A stretch of DNA of 64,000 nucleotides, taken from Tenacibaculum dicentrarchi. GTDB taxonomy: Bacteria; Bacteroidota; Bacteroidia; Flavobacteriales; Flavobacteriaceae. A program made the position numbers and the translations under genes. The first letter of the stretch is position 1. Each line of letters begins with the position of its first letter. The stretch is from the NCBI RefSeq assembly GCF_900239345.1, contig NZ_OESZ01000043.1:62001-126000 (forward strand), in the 5' to 3' direction. The notes under the pieces were generated by a model. It ran no database searches and had not been told where the DNA came from. It saw nothing but the letters and a program-made list of their open reading frames with translations. This document shows positions 37,257-45,261 of this stretch, piece after piece.

Positions 37257-38567
37257 TTATAAATTCTTATAATTATTAATTTTTATATGAGTCGATTTTA
37301 AATCGTGCATTAAATTATACAAACCAAAAAATGTTCTGTTGATATAAATAAAATGCTTTGAACCTCTATTACCGTTCATTTTTTTCAACTCAGTACTTTT
37401 TGCATATTTTTGTCCTAAATCGGCTATTTTACCAAAGAAAACACCATCAGAAAAATCAAAGGATTCTTGCTGAAAAGGTGATGTAAATAAATACAACATT
37501 TCATAAAATAATTCTTTAAAAAAGGCTTTTTCTTCTTCGGAATCGTCTTTTTTCAAAATTTCTAATTCGTATAATTTACTTTCAAAAAAAACAGGATTTT
37601 CAATGTTTTCACGTTTAGCTAATTCGAAGTATGGCGTATAAAAATTTTGAGGTACTTCTTTCATACATCCAAAATCGATAACAATTAAATCATTTTCTTT
37701 GGATACTAAAAAATTACCAGGATGCGGGTCGGCATGAACTTTTTTTAAGACATGCATTTGATACATATAAAAATCCCATAAAGCTTGTCCTAATTTATTT
37801 GCTGTTTGTTCATCATATCCTTTTGATGTAAATTCCGACAAATGAATTCCATCCATCCAATCCATTGTTAAAATTCTATCCGTAGAAAACTCTTCGTAAT
37901 ATTTCGGGAATTTTAAATTTGGAATATGTGCACAAGCATTCGCTATTTCGTTACTCTGTGCTAACTCTAAAACGTAATTAGTTTCTTCTAATAACTTATT
38001 TTCAACTTCTTTAAAATATTCATCAGAACCTTCGCCTCTTATATTAAACATTTTCATCGCAATCGGTTTTACCAATGCTAAATCTGTAGAAATACTATTA
38101 GCAACACCAGGATATTGAATTTTAACAGCCAATATTTTTTCGCCTATCGTAGCTTTATGAACCTGTCCGATACTTGCCGCATTTACAGATTCTGCTGTAA
38201 ACGTATCAAAAACATCTTCAGGTGTTTTGTTAAAATATTTTTTAAAAGTTTTAACTACTAAAGGTCCTGAAAGTGGCGGAACAGAAAATTGTGATAACGA
38301 AAATTTTTCAACATAAGCACTTGGTAGTAAATTCTTTTCCATGCTTAGCATTTGCGCTACTTTTAATGCCGAACCTTTTAATTCTTTTAAACCGTCATAA
38401 ATATCAGTTGCATTATCTTCATTTAACTGCGCTCTTGCTTCTTCTTCTGATTTTGTGATTTTATTTCCGTAATACTTTGCATAGTTTACACCTAATTTTA
38501 GTCCTGTAGTAACTAATTTAGTTGTTCTTTCTATTTTTGACGTGGGTATTTTATCTAGTCTTTTCAT
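37257..38567 (-). CDS. ABC1/UbiB family atypical kinase
   Basis: A 436-residue protein with ADCK-type kinase motifs: KGSALKVAQMLSME (KxGQ-like region), ASIGQVHKA (alanine-rich loop), LAVKIQYPGV (ATP lysine), HADPHPGNFLV (catalytic) and VIDFGCMKEV (metal). No C-terminal membrane helix is evident. Relatives support quinone and other isoprenoid-lipid metabolism. The start at 38567 is chosen because it gives an ATGA overlap with the TetR stop; an ATG eight codons upstream lies inside the TetR gene. It may act on carotenoid or menaquinone metabolism, by context only. Confidence 0.9.
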   Translation of the reverse strand: MKRLDKIPTSKIERTTKLVTTGLKLGVNYAKYYGNKITKSEEEARAQLNEDNATDIYDGLKELKGSALKVAQMLSMEKNLLPSAYVEKFSLSQFSVPPLSGPLVVKTFKKYFNKTPEDVFDTFTAESVNAASIGQVHKATIGEKILAVKIQYPGVANSISTDLALVKPIAMKMFNIRGEGSDEYFKEVENKLLEETNYVLELAQSNEIANACAHIPNLKFPKYYEEFSTDRILTMDWMDGIHLSEFTSKGYDEQTANKLGQALWDFYMYQMHVLKKVHADPHPGNFLVSKENDLIVIDFGCMKEVPQNFYTPYFELAKRENIENPVFFESKLYELEILKKDDSEEEKAFFKELFYEMLYLFTSPFQQESFDFSDGVFFGKIADLGQKYAKSTELKKMNGNRGSKHFIYINRTFFGLYNLMHDLKSTHIKINNYKNL

Positions 38568-39217
38568 ACTGAAGTTCCTTTTTCTTTCCATAAAAATTTC
38601 GCTAAATCAATAACGCTTTTTACGGGTGTTATTTGCTGAATATCAAAAGCGGCTTTGACTGATTTCTCAATAAAAACATCTGTTTTTTCGAAGTTTGAAG
38701 ATTCATCATCAATCCAAAATTTCAGAATCATTAATAACTGTATCCAATAGGCTTCTGTTATTGTTTTATCTTGAATTTTATTGATTTTATCATTCTTAAA
38801 ATCAATTTTTTCTAATTCAATTTTATTGATATATTTTAAAAACTCTGCTCGTAATTCTTTTAAAACTGCTAGTTTTGAAAAATCCGATTTCATATCTTGA
38901 AATTGCCACAAAACATACGACCTGTTTGCAGTTAATAATTCAAAAAAAGTAAAATAAAAGCTTAATAATTTATCTTTTGATGTATAATCTTTATAAGCCT
39001 CGGTTTTATGTAATAAATGGATTGTTTCTTTTGCAAAAACTCCAAATATTGATTTTTCTAAATTTTCAAAACTTGAAAAATATTTGTAAAATTCAGACTC
39101 TTCAAAGTCGTTTTTTTGAGCAAAAGCATAAATAGAAGCTGGTTTTCCTGAAATTAAAACCGAATTCATATAAAGCTCAATAATTTTATCTTCTGTAATA
39201 GTTTCTTGATTTTCCAT
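38564..39217 (-). CDS. TetR family transcriptional regulator
   Basis: A 217-residue protein with an N-terminal TetR-type HTH (SGKPASIYAFAQKNDFEESE, FYKYFSSFENLEKSIF, residues about 18-55) and an all-helical ligand domain. It is translationally coupled to the ABC1 kinase gene (ATGA). It is a second regulator inside the operon, possibly controlling an internal promoter or another locus. The effector is unknown. Confidence 0.85.
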   Translation of the reverse strand: MENQETITEDKIIELYMNSVLISGKPASIYAFAQKNDFEESEFYKYFSSFENLEKSIFGVFAKETIHLLHKTEAYKDYTSKDKLLSFYFTFFELLTANRSYVLWQFQDMKSDFSKLAVLKELRAEFLKYINKIELEKIDFKNDKINKIQDKTITEAYWIQLLMILKFWIDDESSNFEKTDVFIEKSVKAAFDIQQITPVKSVIDLAKFLWKEKGTSV

Positions 39218-39221
39218 AACT

Positions 39222-39695
39222 TTAATTATAAAATACGATGTAGGCGTTTAAACTTGTTGCAATAGTCATCCATATTAAATATGGAAGTATAAATAATGTA
39301 ATCCCTTTTAATTCTTTTAAATTTTTAAAGGTAAAATAACCGATTAACAACCATAATAAAGTAATAATTACTAACCCAATAACGGTTAAATGTTGATTGA
39401 AAAAAAAGTAATTCCAACCTACGTTTAAAAACCACTGAACACTAAAAAGTATTGTTATTTTTTTATCTAAAAAAGGAAATTTAAAACTCAATTTTGTCAT
39501 ATAGAAAGCAAATAACAGCATAATTGTTGACCAAGATGCTCCAAAAACCCAACCTGCAGGTGTCCAAGGTGCTTTATTTAAAGATAGATACCACTCTGTT
39601 CGTGGACCATCTTTCATTAATAAAATACCGATTGCCAATGCTAAAAAATTAACAACTAAAAAGAGTAAAAATCGTATGTATTTATTTTGTTTCAT
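39222..39695 (-). CDS. tspO: TspO/MBR family protein
   Basis: A 157-residue membrane protein with five transmembrane helices and the family pattern WYLSLNKAPWTPAGWVFGAS followed by NVGWNYFFF. TspO proteins bind porphyrins, and bacterial members respond to light, oxygen and stress; in Rhodobacter TspO modulates carotenoid and bacteriochlorophyll genes. Its position directly after crtY (14-bp overlap) fits a photoprotective role here. Confidence 0.94.
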   Translation of the reverse strand: MKQNKYIRFLLFLVVNFLALAIGILLMKDGPRTEWYLSLNKAPWTPAGWVFGASWSTIMLLFAFYMTKLSFKFPFLDKKITILFSVQWFLNVGWNYFFFNQHLTVIGLVIITLLWLLIGYFTFKNLKELKGITLFILPYLIWMTIATSLNAYIVFYN

Positions 39696-40383
39696 TTTTT
39701 TGTTTTTTCAGATAATTAAAAATTAATTGTATCGAAAATAATAAAGTAAAGGCATAAAAAACATCTTCAAAAGGAATTGTAAAAATTCTAAAATTTAAAT
39801 TTTCTGCATTATTATACCAAACCACAGGAGCATCGATAAAGCTTCCTGTTAAAATTCCGTTTACTAATAAAAAAGGAACTAAAACAACTAAAAAACTAGG
39901 ATAATATTCCTGTAAAGCTTTTAAATTATTTTTTAATCCGAAGAACATTAATAGCAAAAAAGCACTGAAATTTACAATTGTGTACCATTTTCCAAAATTG
40001 AAAACCAATAGTATAAATGCTATCAAAATCAATAAAAAACTTAACAATACAGTTGTCGATTTAGGTAACTTAAATTGAGGGTATAAATATTTTAAAACCT
40101 CATGCGTAAACAAACAAGCATAAGGAATACAAAAGAAAAATAGCCATTCTTCGATAGGCATTTCGAGTAATTTTATTCCTAAATAATAATCAGGATTAAA
40201 ACCCCAAACACCAATTTTTGTAAAAAAAGCATCCCAAATTAAAAAAGGAATAGCTATCAATAAAATACTTATAAATGTAATTTTAAAGTATTGTATAAAA
40301 TGAAACTTTTTTTCGAATATACTATACAATAAAGGCACACTCAAACTTCCTAAATTCAATATAAGATAAAGATATTCGCTCAT
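39682..40383 (-). CDS. crtY: Lycopene beta-cyclase, CrtYcd (fused heterodimer type)
   Basis: Cyclises lycopene to beta-carotene. The 233 residues form two related membrane domains, each with three helices. The family glutamates are in LEMPIEEWLFFF (first half) and FTIPFEDVFYAF (second half), and WDAFFTKIGVWGFNP is typical. The start at 40383 (MSEYLYLILN) is chosen because the longer in-frame start at 40458 overlaps crtZ by 65 bp. It shares 14 bp with tspO. Confidence 0.92.
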   Translation of the reverse strand: MSEYLYLILNLGSLSVPLLYSIFEKKFHFIQYFKITFISILLIAIPFLIWDAFFTKIGVWGFNPDYYLGIKLLEMPIEEWLFFFCIPYACLFTHEVLKYLYPQFKLPKSTTVLLSFLLILIAFILLVFNFGKWYTIVNFSAFLLLMFFGLKNNLKALQEYYPSFLVVLVPFLLVNGILTGSFIDAPVVWYNNAENLNFRIFTIPFEDVFYAFTLLFSIQLIFNYLKKQKNETK

Positions 40384-40393
40384 TATTTTAGAA

Positions 40394-40846
40394 TTATTTC
40401 GATTGTCTTTTCTTGAAATATTTAAACGGAACAAACAACATTCCAAAACACTCTCCATCTGGTTTTCCTAAATGCTTATGATGTATTTTATGTGCTTTTC
40501 GTAATCCTTTTAAATATTGATTGTTGGTGTTTTTAAACCAATTGAAACGCCTATGAATTAAAACATCGTGAATTAAAAAATAGGCTAGTCCGTAACATAA
40601 AATTCCTAATCCAATAAAAAATAAATAATTTAATTTTGGATTAATTCCGAAGTAAAACAACAACATACTCGGGATGGCGAAAACCACAAAAAATGCATCA
40701 TTTTTTTCAAATACATTCGGATATCCTGGCTGATGATGGTCTTCGTGTAAATACCATCCAAAACCGTGCATTATATATTTATGGGTACACCAAGTAACGG
40801 CTTCCATTATTATAAAAGTTAGCAGGGTTGTAATTATAAATAACAT
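40394..40846 (-). CDS. crtZ: Beta-carotene 3-hydroxylase CrtZ
   Basis: Di-iron membrane hydroxylase converting beta-carotene to zeaxanthin. The 150 residues hold all histidine clusters: HKYIMH (22-27), HEDHH (34-38), HDVLIH (93-98) and HKIHHKH (119-125). The protein is short and strongly hydrophobic, as usual. No ketolase gene (crtW) is present, so zeaxanthin is the expected end product of this cluster. It starts 1 nt after the crtB stop. Confidence 0.95.
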   Translation of the reverse strand: MLFIITTLLTFIIMEAVTWCTHKYIMHGFGWYLHEDHHQPGYPNVFEKNDAFFVVFAIPSMLLFYFGINPKLNYLFFIGLGILCYGLAYFLIHDVLIHRRFNWFKNTNNQYLKGLRKAHKIHHKHLGKPDGECFGMLFVPFKYFKKRQSK

Positions 40847-40847
40847 T

Positions 40848-41690
40848 TTAAATAAGATTTAGTTTATATTTCACGTAACTTCTTGCCAATAAATTAATTT
40901 TCATAACATCAGAAACTCGAATTCTTGTATCCATAATTTTTGATGATGGCGTTGCTTTTAACTTTTTTAATAATTTTTTATAATATCGATATGCCATATA
41001 AACGCCAAATTTAGCTTCTACAGGTAATTTTAATATTCCATTTTGATAAGCATACTCAAAATCAGCTTCAATATCTTTAATAATAATTTCTTTAGATGTT
41101 TGATTTAATTCTTTAAGATTGATATTCGGAAAATAAGAACGATTCAAAAGTTCAAAATCATCTTTTAAATCTCTTAAAAAATTAACCTTTTGAAAAGCTG
41201 ACCCTAAACGCATTGCTGCATCTTTTAATTGATGATATTTCTGTTCATCTCCATTTACAAAAACTCGTAAACACATTAAACCTACTACATCGGCAGAGCC
41301 ATAAATATATTGTTTATACTGCTGTTCTGTTGTATATTCAGTTTGATGTAAATCGGCTTTCATGCTTTTTAAAAAAGCTTGAATTAAATCATCAGTAATT
41401 TTATATTTTTCAACAGTTTGTACAAATGAATTTAAAATAGGGTTTAAACTAATACCTGCTTTTTTTGACAAATAATACTCATTTTCAAACCTGATTAATA
41501 AATCTTCTTTATTATATTGATGAAAAGAATCTACAATTTCATCTGCAAAACGGACAAAACCATAAATATTATAAATTTCGGCACGTATGCTAGGTGATAA
41601 CATTCTAGTGGCTAAAGAAAAAGAAGTGCTGTATTTTTGAGTAACTAACTTACTACAATCGTAAGAAACCTCATCAAATAATTGTTTCAT
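40848..41690 (-). CDS. crtB: Phytoene synthase
   Basis: Condenses two geranylgeranyl diphosphates to phytoene. The 280 residues contain both aspartate-rich motifs, RFADEIVDSFH and VNFLRDLKDD, and the substrate loop STSFSLATRML. Second gene of the operon, 2 nt behind crtI. A GGPP synthase gene is not in this window. Confidence 0.96.
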   Translation of the reverse strand: MKQLFDEVSYDCSKLVTQKYSTSFSLATRMLSPSIRAEIYNIYGFVRFADEIVDSFHQYNKEDLLIRFENEYYLSKKAGISLNPILNSFVQTVEKYKITDDLIQAFLKSMKADLHQTEYTTEQQYKQYIYGSADVVGLMCLRVFVNGDEQKYHQLKDAAMRLGSAFQKVNFLRDLKDDFELLNRSYFPNINLKELNQTSKEIIIKDIEADFEYAYQNGILKLPVEAKFGVYMAYRYYKKLLKKLKATPSSKIMDTRIRVSDVMKINLLARSYVKYKLNLI

Positions 41691-41692
41691 TT

Positions 41693-43156
41693 TTAATGGT
41701 GTTTTAAAATTAAATCTGAAGCTATTTTACCCGAAATTAATGACGGTGGTACCCCCGGTCCTGGAACCGTTAATTGTCCTGTAAAAAATAAATTCTTTAC
41801 TTTTTTACTTTTTATTTTTGGTCTTAAAAAAGCTGTTTGTGTTAAAATATTTGCTAATCCGTAGGCATTACCTTTATACGAGTTGTAATCTTTTACAAAA
41901 TCCTTTACACAAAAACTTTCTTTAAATATAACACTTTCTTTTACAGATTGCTGTGTTAATTTCTCTAATCTACTAATAATTAAATTAAAATACTTTTCTC
42001 TAAGCTCTGGAGTATCTTCAATACCGGGTGCTATGGGAATTAAAAAAGTAGCTGCTTCTTTACCTGATGGCGCAAAAGAATCTTCTGTTAATGAAGGGAA
42101 ACTTGCATAAAACATCGGATCTTTTGGCCAACTTGGGGTATCGTAAATAGTTTTTGCATGCGTATCAAAATCAGTATCAAAAAATAAGGTATGATGACAA
42201 ACATTTTTTAATTTTTTATCAAAACCAACATAAAATAATAATGATGAAGGTGCAAAAACTTTTTTATCCCAATATTTTTCAGAATACTGTCTGTATGCTT
42301 TGGGTAATAATGTTTCTGTATGATGATAATCTGCACCACTCAAAATAATATCCGAAGTAATAAAATCACCATTCACAACTAAACCAGTAGCTTCACCTAA
42401 TTGATTAAGTTTAATTTCTTCAACATTCGCTTCAGTTTTAAAAGTTACGCCTAAATCTTTAGCCAAAGTTATCATTGCTTCAATAACTTTATACATTCCT
42501 CCTTTCGGATGCCAAGTTCCTAAAACAAAATCTGCATAATTCATAAAGTTATAAAAAGCAGGAGTGTTACTTGGTTTTGCACCTAAAAATAAAACAGGAA
42601 ATTCTAAAATTTGAATTAATTTTTTACTTTTTATTTTTTTACGAACTGCTTTTCTAATCGTTGAAAAAAACTGTGTTATTTTTCCAATCGTAACAGGAGT
42701 TACCAATTCTAAAGGCGAAACCCCTGGATTATATACTAAATCGTTTATAGAAACATCATAATTATATGCTGCTGATTTTAAAAACTCTTTTAAATGAATA
42801 GAACTACCTTTTTCTTCTGCTTCAAAAATTTCATAAATCTCTTCAACGCTACCTGGTATTGTTATAGAATCTGCTGTATCAAAATAAACTTGATATGCAG
42901 GGTCTAACTTTTCTAATTCATAATAATCTGAAGGTTTTTTACCGAAATCTACAAAAAATTTTTCAAAAACATCGGGCATCCAATACCATGTTGGACCAAT
43001 ATCAAAAGTAAATCCATCTTTTATTAATTGACGAGCTCTACCTCCTACTGTTTCATTTTTTTCTAAAATTACAACATCGTATCCTGCTTTCGCTAAATAA
43101 CAAGAAGCTGATAATGATGAAAAACCTGACCCTATTATATGTATTGTTTTTTTCAA
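41693..43156 (-). CDS. crtI: Phytoene desaturase
   Basis: FAD-dependent desaturase turning phytoene into lycopene. The 487 residues start with the Rossmann FAD motif IIGSGFSSLSASCYLA and end with FFTGQLTVPGPGVPPSLISG, the CrtI signature. The start codon is TTG at 43156: no in-frame ATG lies between it and the FAD motif, and the preceding codons give none. It is the first gene of the operon, with a well-formed promoter 75 nt upstream. Confidence 0.95.
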   Translation of the reverse strand: MKKTIHIIGSGFSSLSASCYLAKAGYDVVILEKNETVGGRARQLIKDGFTFDIGPTWYWMPDVFEKFFVDFGKKPSDYYELEKLDPAYQVYFDTADSITIPGSVEEIYEIFEAEEKGSSIHLKEFLKSAAYNYDVSINDLVYNPGVSPLELVTPVTIGKITQFFSTIRKAVRKKIKSKKLIQILEFPVLFLGAKPSNTPAFYNFMNYADFVLGTWHPKGGMYKVIEAMITLAKDLGVTFKTEANVEEIKLNQLGEATGLVVNGDFITSDIILSGADYHHTETLLPKAYRQYSEKYWDKKVFAPSSLLFYVGFDKKLKNVCHHTLFFDTDFDTHAKTIYDTPSWPKDPMFYASFPSLTEDSFAPSGKEAATFLIPIAPGIEDTPELREKYFNLIISRLEKLTQQSVKESVIFKESFCVKDFVKDYNSYKGNAYGLANILTQTAFLRPKIKSKKVKNLFFTGQLTVPGPGVPPSLISGKIASDLILKHH

Positions 43157-43231
43157 TGGTATGTCTATTTTATAAAAATTAATAATTCTCTTATTTTAAG
43201 ATACTTAACAGATAAAATAATTGAAGCTGAT

Positions 43232-43262
43232 CAAATCTACAATTTTTGTTTAACAAAAACAA
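43232..43262 (-). promoter_or_regulatory. crtI operon promoter with operator palindrome in the spacer
   Basis: Read on the minus strand: -33 TTG (43262-43260), a 20-nt spacer, -7 TAGATTTG (43239-43232). The spacer contains a perfect 17-bp palindrome, TTTTTGTT-T-AACAAAAA on the plus strand (43243-43259), ending at the edge of the -33 element. MerR-family regulators bind palindromes in an overlong spacer. A further half-site TTAAACAAAA lies at 43270-43279. Confidence 0.7.
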
Positions 43263-43298
43263 GATATAATTAAACAAAATAAAATACATCAAAAAAAT

Positions 43299-44231
43299 TT
43301 ACAACACTTTTAAAAGTTCTATAACAGAATTATAAAGAGAAATATTTGCTTCAAAATTAACTTCTTTTACTTTTGATGTTTTATTGCCTACAGCAATAAA
43401 TTGATGTTTTTTACCTTTTAAAGCTATCTCTATTTCTTGAAAATAATCCATTATTTTATCATCATAAGGCTGAACGGTTAATGATGTAATAAATCGAACT
43501 TCGGTATCACTTTCAAAAAAATAATTCAAGTTACTTAAAGGTAAACTCTGTCCTAAATATATGGTTTTATTTCCTCTTAAAACTAGTTCATAATTTAAAT
43601 ACATCAATCCTAATTCATGAACTTCATTTTCGGGTAAAAACAACACATAAATAACATCTGAATCTATTATTGAATATTCCAATTTTTCAGTGCTAATTTG
43701 AATTTTTTGAGCTATTAAATTCGATATAAAATGTTCGTGTGCATGTAGCAATGTATCTGTTTGCCACAATAAACCGATATGATTTAAAAAAGGCACAAAA
43801 ACATCTTTAAAAATTTCTCTAAATGTTTTTTTATTCAATAATTGATTATAAGTATTATTAAATAAAACTTTATCAAACTGAAACATTGCCATTTTTAAAG
43901 AGTTTATAGCTTCATCATTTATGGCATTTTTAAAAGCTAATTCTCTTGCTACTAGCAAAATATCTTTATCAGACATTTGTGAAATTTTAGATATTTTGTA
44001 ATTGTTTTTATTTAACAAAACAACATTTAACAATTTCAATAAATTTTCTGAAGAGTAATATCTAATATTGGTATCAGTTCTTTCTGGCGATAATAAATTA
44101 TATCGCTTTTCCCAAATACGAATGGTATGTGCTTTAATTCCTGAAATATTTTCAAGATCCTTTATTGTAAATGATTTTTTAATATTGTTCAATTTATTAT
44201 CTTTTTTATTAAACAAAGATACATTTTTCAT
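43299..44231 (-). CDS. CarH/LitR-like MerR regulator with B12-binding domain
   Basis: A 310-residue protein. Residues 20-90 form a MerR HTH (FTIKDLENISGIKAHTIRIW, EKRYNLLSPERTDTN). Residues 105-185 form a helical bundle with the CarH adenosylcobalamin-capping motif W-x9-EH (W156, E166, H167). Residues 190-310 form a Rossmann-like cobalamin domain with E203-x-H205-x2-G208 (EVHELG), whose histidine would be the lower cobalt ligand, and SLT at 250-252. Differences from Thermus CarH: Gln157 follows the tryptophan where a His ligates cobalt after illumination, and the late GG is a single G282. It lies 142 nt upstream of crtI on the same strand with no terminator between. A dark repressor of the operon is the likely role. 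Confidence 0.82.
   Translation of the reverse strand: MKNVSLFNKKDNKLNNIKKSFTIKDLENISGIKAHTIRIWEKRYNLLSPERTDTNIRYYSSENLLKLLNVVLLNKNNYKISKISQMSDKDILLVARELAFKNAINDEAINSLKMAMFQFDKVLFNNTYNQLLNKKTFREIFKDVFVPFLNHIGLLWQTDTLLHAHEHFISNLIAQKIQISTEKLEYSIIDSDVIYVLFLPENEVHELGLMYLNYELVLRGNKTIYLGQSLPLSNLNYFFESDTEVRFITSLTVQPYDDKIMDYFQEIEIALKGKKHQFIAVGNKTSKVKEVNFEANISLYNSVIELLKVL
44203..44219. promoter_or_regulatory. Second operator-like site at the start of the MerR gene
   Basis: TTTTTATTAAACAAAGA on the plus strand matches the reverse complement of the crtI operator at 15 of 17 positions. It overlaps codons 5-10 of the regulator gene. It may serve autoregulation, but the AT-rich background weakens the case. 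Confidence 0.35.
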
Positions 44232-44273
44232 TCAATTTAATAAAAACTCTCACTAATTTGACCATTTTATAGT

Positions 44274-44281
44274 TATTTTTG
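44274..44281 (+). promoter_or_regulatory. -7 element (TATTTTTG) for the GSCFA gene
   Basis: TANNTTTG match 20 nt before the ATG at 44302, in the 70-nt gap shared with the divergent MerR gene. Confidence 0.45.
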
Positions 44282-44301
44282 AAGCACATTATTTTTATAA
44301 A

Positions 44302-45252
44302 ATGAAACTTCAAACACAAATACCTTTAAAAAAACAACCTCATCATTTAATTAACTACAACTCAAAGTTACTTTTATTAGGTTCTTGTTTTTCTGAAAAC
44401 ATCGGAAATAAATTATCATTTTATAAATTTCAATCAGAACAAAATCCTTTCGGAATTTTATTTCATCCAAAAGCTATTGAAAAATTAATTACGGATGCTA
44501 TTAATCAAAAAAAACACACAGAAGAAGCTGTTTTTTTACACAATGAATCTTGGCATTGTTTTGATGCACATTCTAGTTTAAGTTCTTCGGATAAAAAAGA
44601 AGTTTTAAATAATTTAAACACTGCAAATTCGGCAACATTTGAGCATTTAAAAAATGCGAGTCATCTAATAATTACACTTGGTACTTCATGGGTTTATCGT
44701 AAAATTTCTTCGGATACTATTGTTGCAAATTGCCATAAAATTCCGCAGAAAAATTTTTTAAAAGAAATTTTAACTATTGATGAAGTTACTGAGAGTTTAG
44801 ATGCTATTATTGCTTTAACAAAATCTGTTAATCCTGATATTTCAATTATTTTCACAGTTTCGCCTATTCGTCACATAAAAGATGGCTTTATTGAAAATCA
44901 ACAAAGTAAAGCACATTTATTAAGTGCGATTCATTCAATTATTGATGCTAAAAAGAACGTTTATTACTTTCCTTCTTATGAAATTATGATGGATGAATTG
45001 CGTGATTATCGTTTTTATGCTGAAGATATGATTCATCCAAATAATACAGCAATCAATTATATTTGGGAAAAATTCATAGAAGTTTGGATTTCTGAAAACA
45101 CCAAAACAACGATGAAAGAAGTTGAAATAATTCAAAAAGGATTGGCACATCGTTCTTTTAATCCAACATCGGAAGCGCATCAGAAGTTTTTAAAAAAAAT
45201 AGCACAAAAAAAGGAAACACTTCAAAAAGCATTTCCTTTTATTATATTTTAA
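44302..45252 (+). CDS. GSCFA domain-containing protein
   Basis: A 316-residue protein with the name-giving motif LLGSCFSENIG near residue 27, then NPFGILFHP, ITLGTSWVY and TVSPIRHIKDG. The pattern is that of an SGNH-hydrolase-like fold, with the serine in GSCFSEN as likely nucleophile and MIHPNNTAINYIW holding the Asp/His end. Substrate unknown. It diverges from the CarH-like gene and its last codons contain the terminator of the converging rhodanese unit. Confidence 0.88.
   Translation: MKLQTQIPLKKQPHHLINYNSKLLLLGSCFSENIGNKLSFYKFQSEQNPFGILFHPKAIEKLITDAINQKKHTEEAVFLHNESWHCFDAHSSLSSSDKKEVLNNLNTANSATFEHLKNASHLIITLGTSWVYRKISSDTIVANCHKIPQKNFLKEILTIDEVTESLDAIIALTKSVNPDISIIFTVSPIRHIKDGFIENQQSKAHLLSAIHSIIDAKKNVYYFPSYEIMMDELRDYRFYAEDMIHPNNTAINYIWEKFIEVWISENTKTTMKEVEIIQKGLAHRSFNPTSEAHQKFLKKIAQKKETLQKAFPFIIF
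45206..45244. terminator. Hairpin terminator inside the 3' end of the GSCFA gene
   Basis: A stem AAAAGGAAA / TTTCCTTTT with a 12-14-nt loop, preceded by an A run and followed by T. It is placed to end the converging phhA-rhodanese transcript, but it lies within the GSCFA coding sequence. Confidence 0.55.
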
Positions 45253-45261
45253 AAACAGTAC

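Noticed and set aside
40384..40458. Longer N-terminus for crtY starting at 40458
   Set aside because: It overlaps crtZ by 65 bp and adds 25 residues lacking similarity; MSEYLYLILN at 40383 is the typical start.
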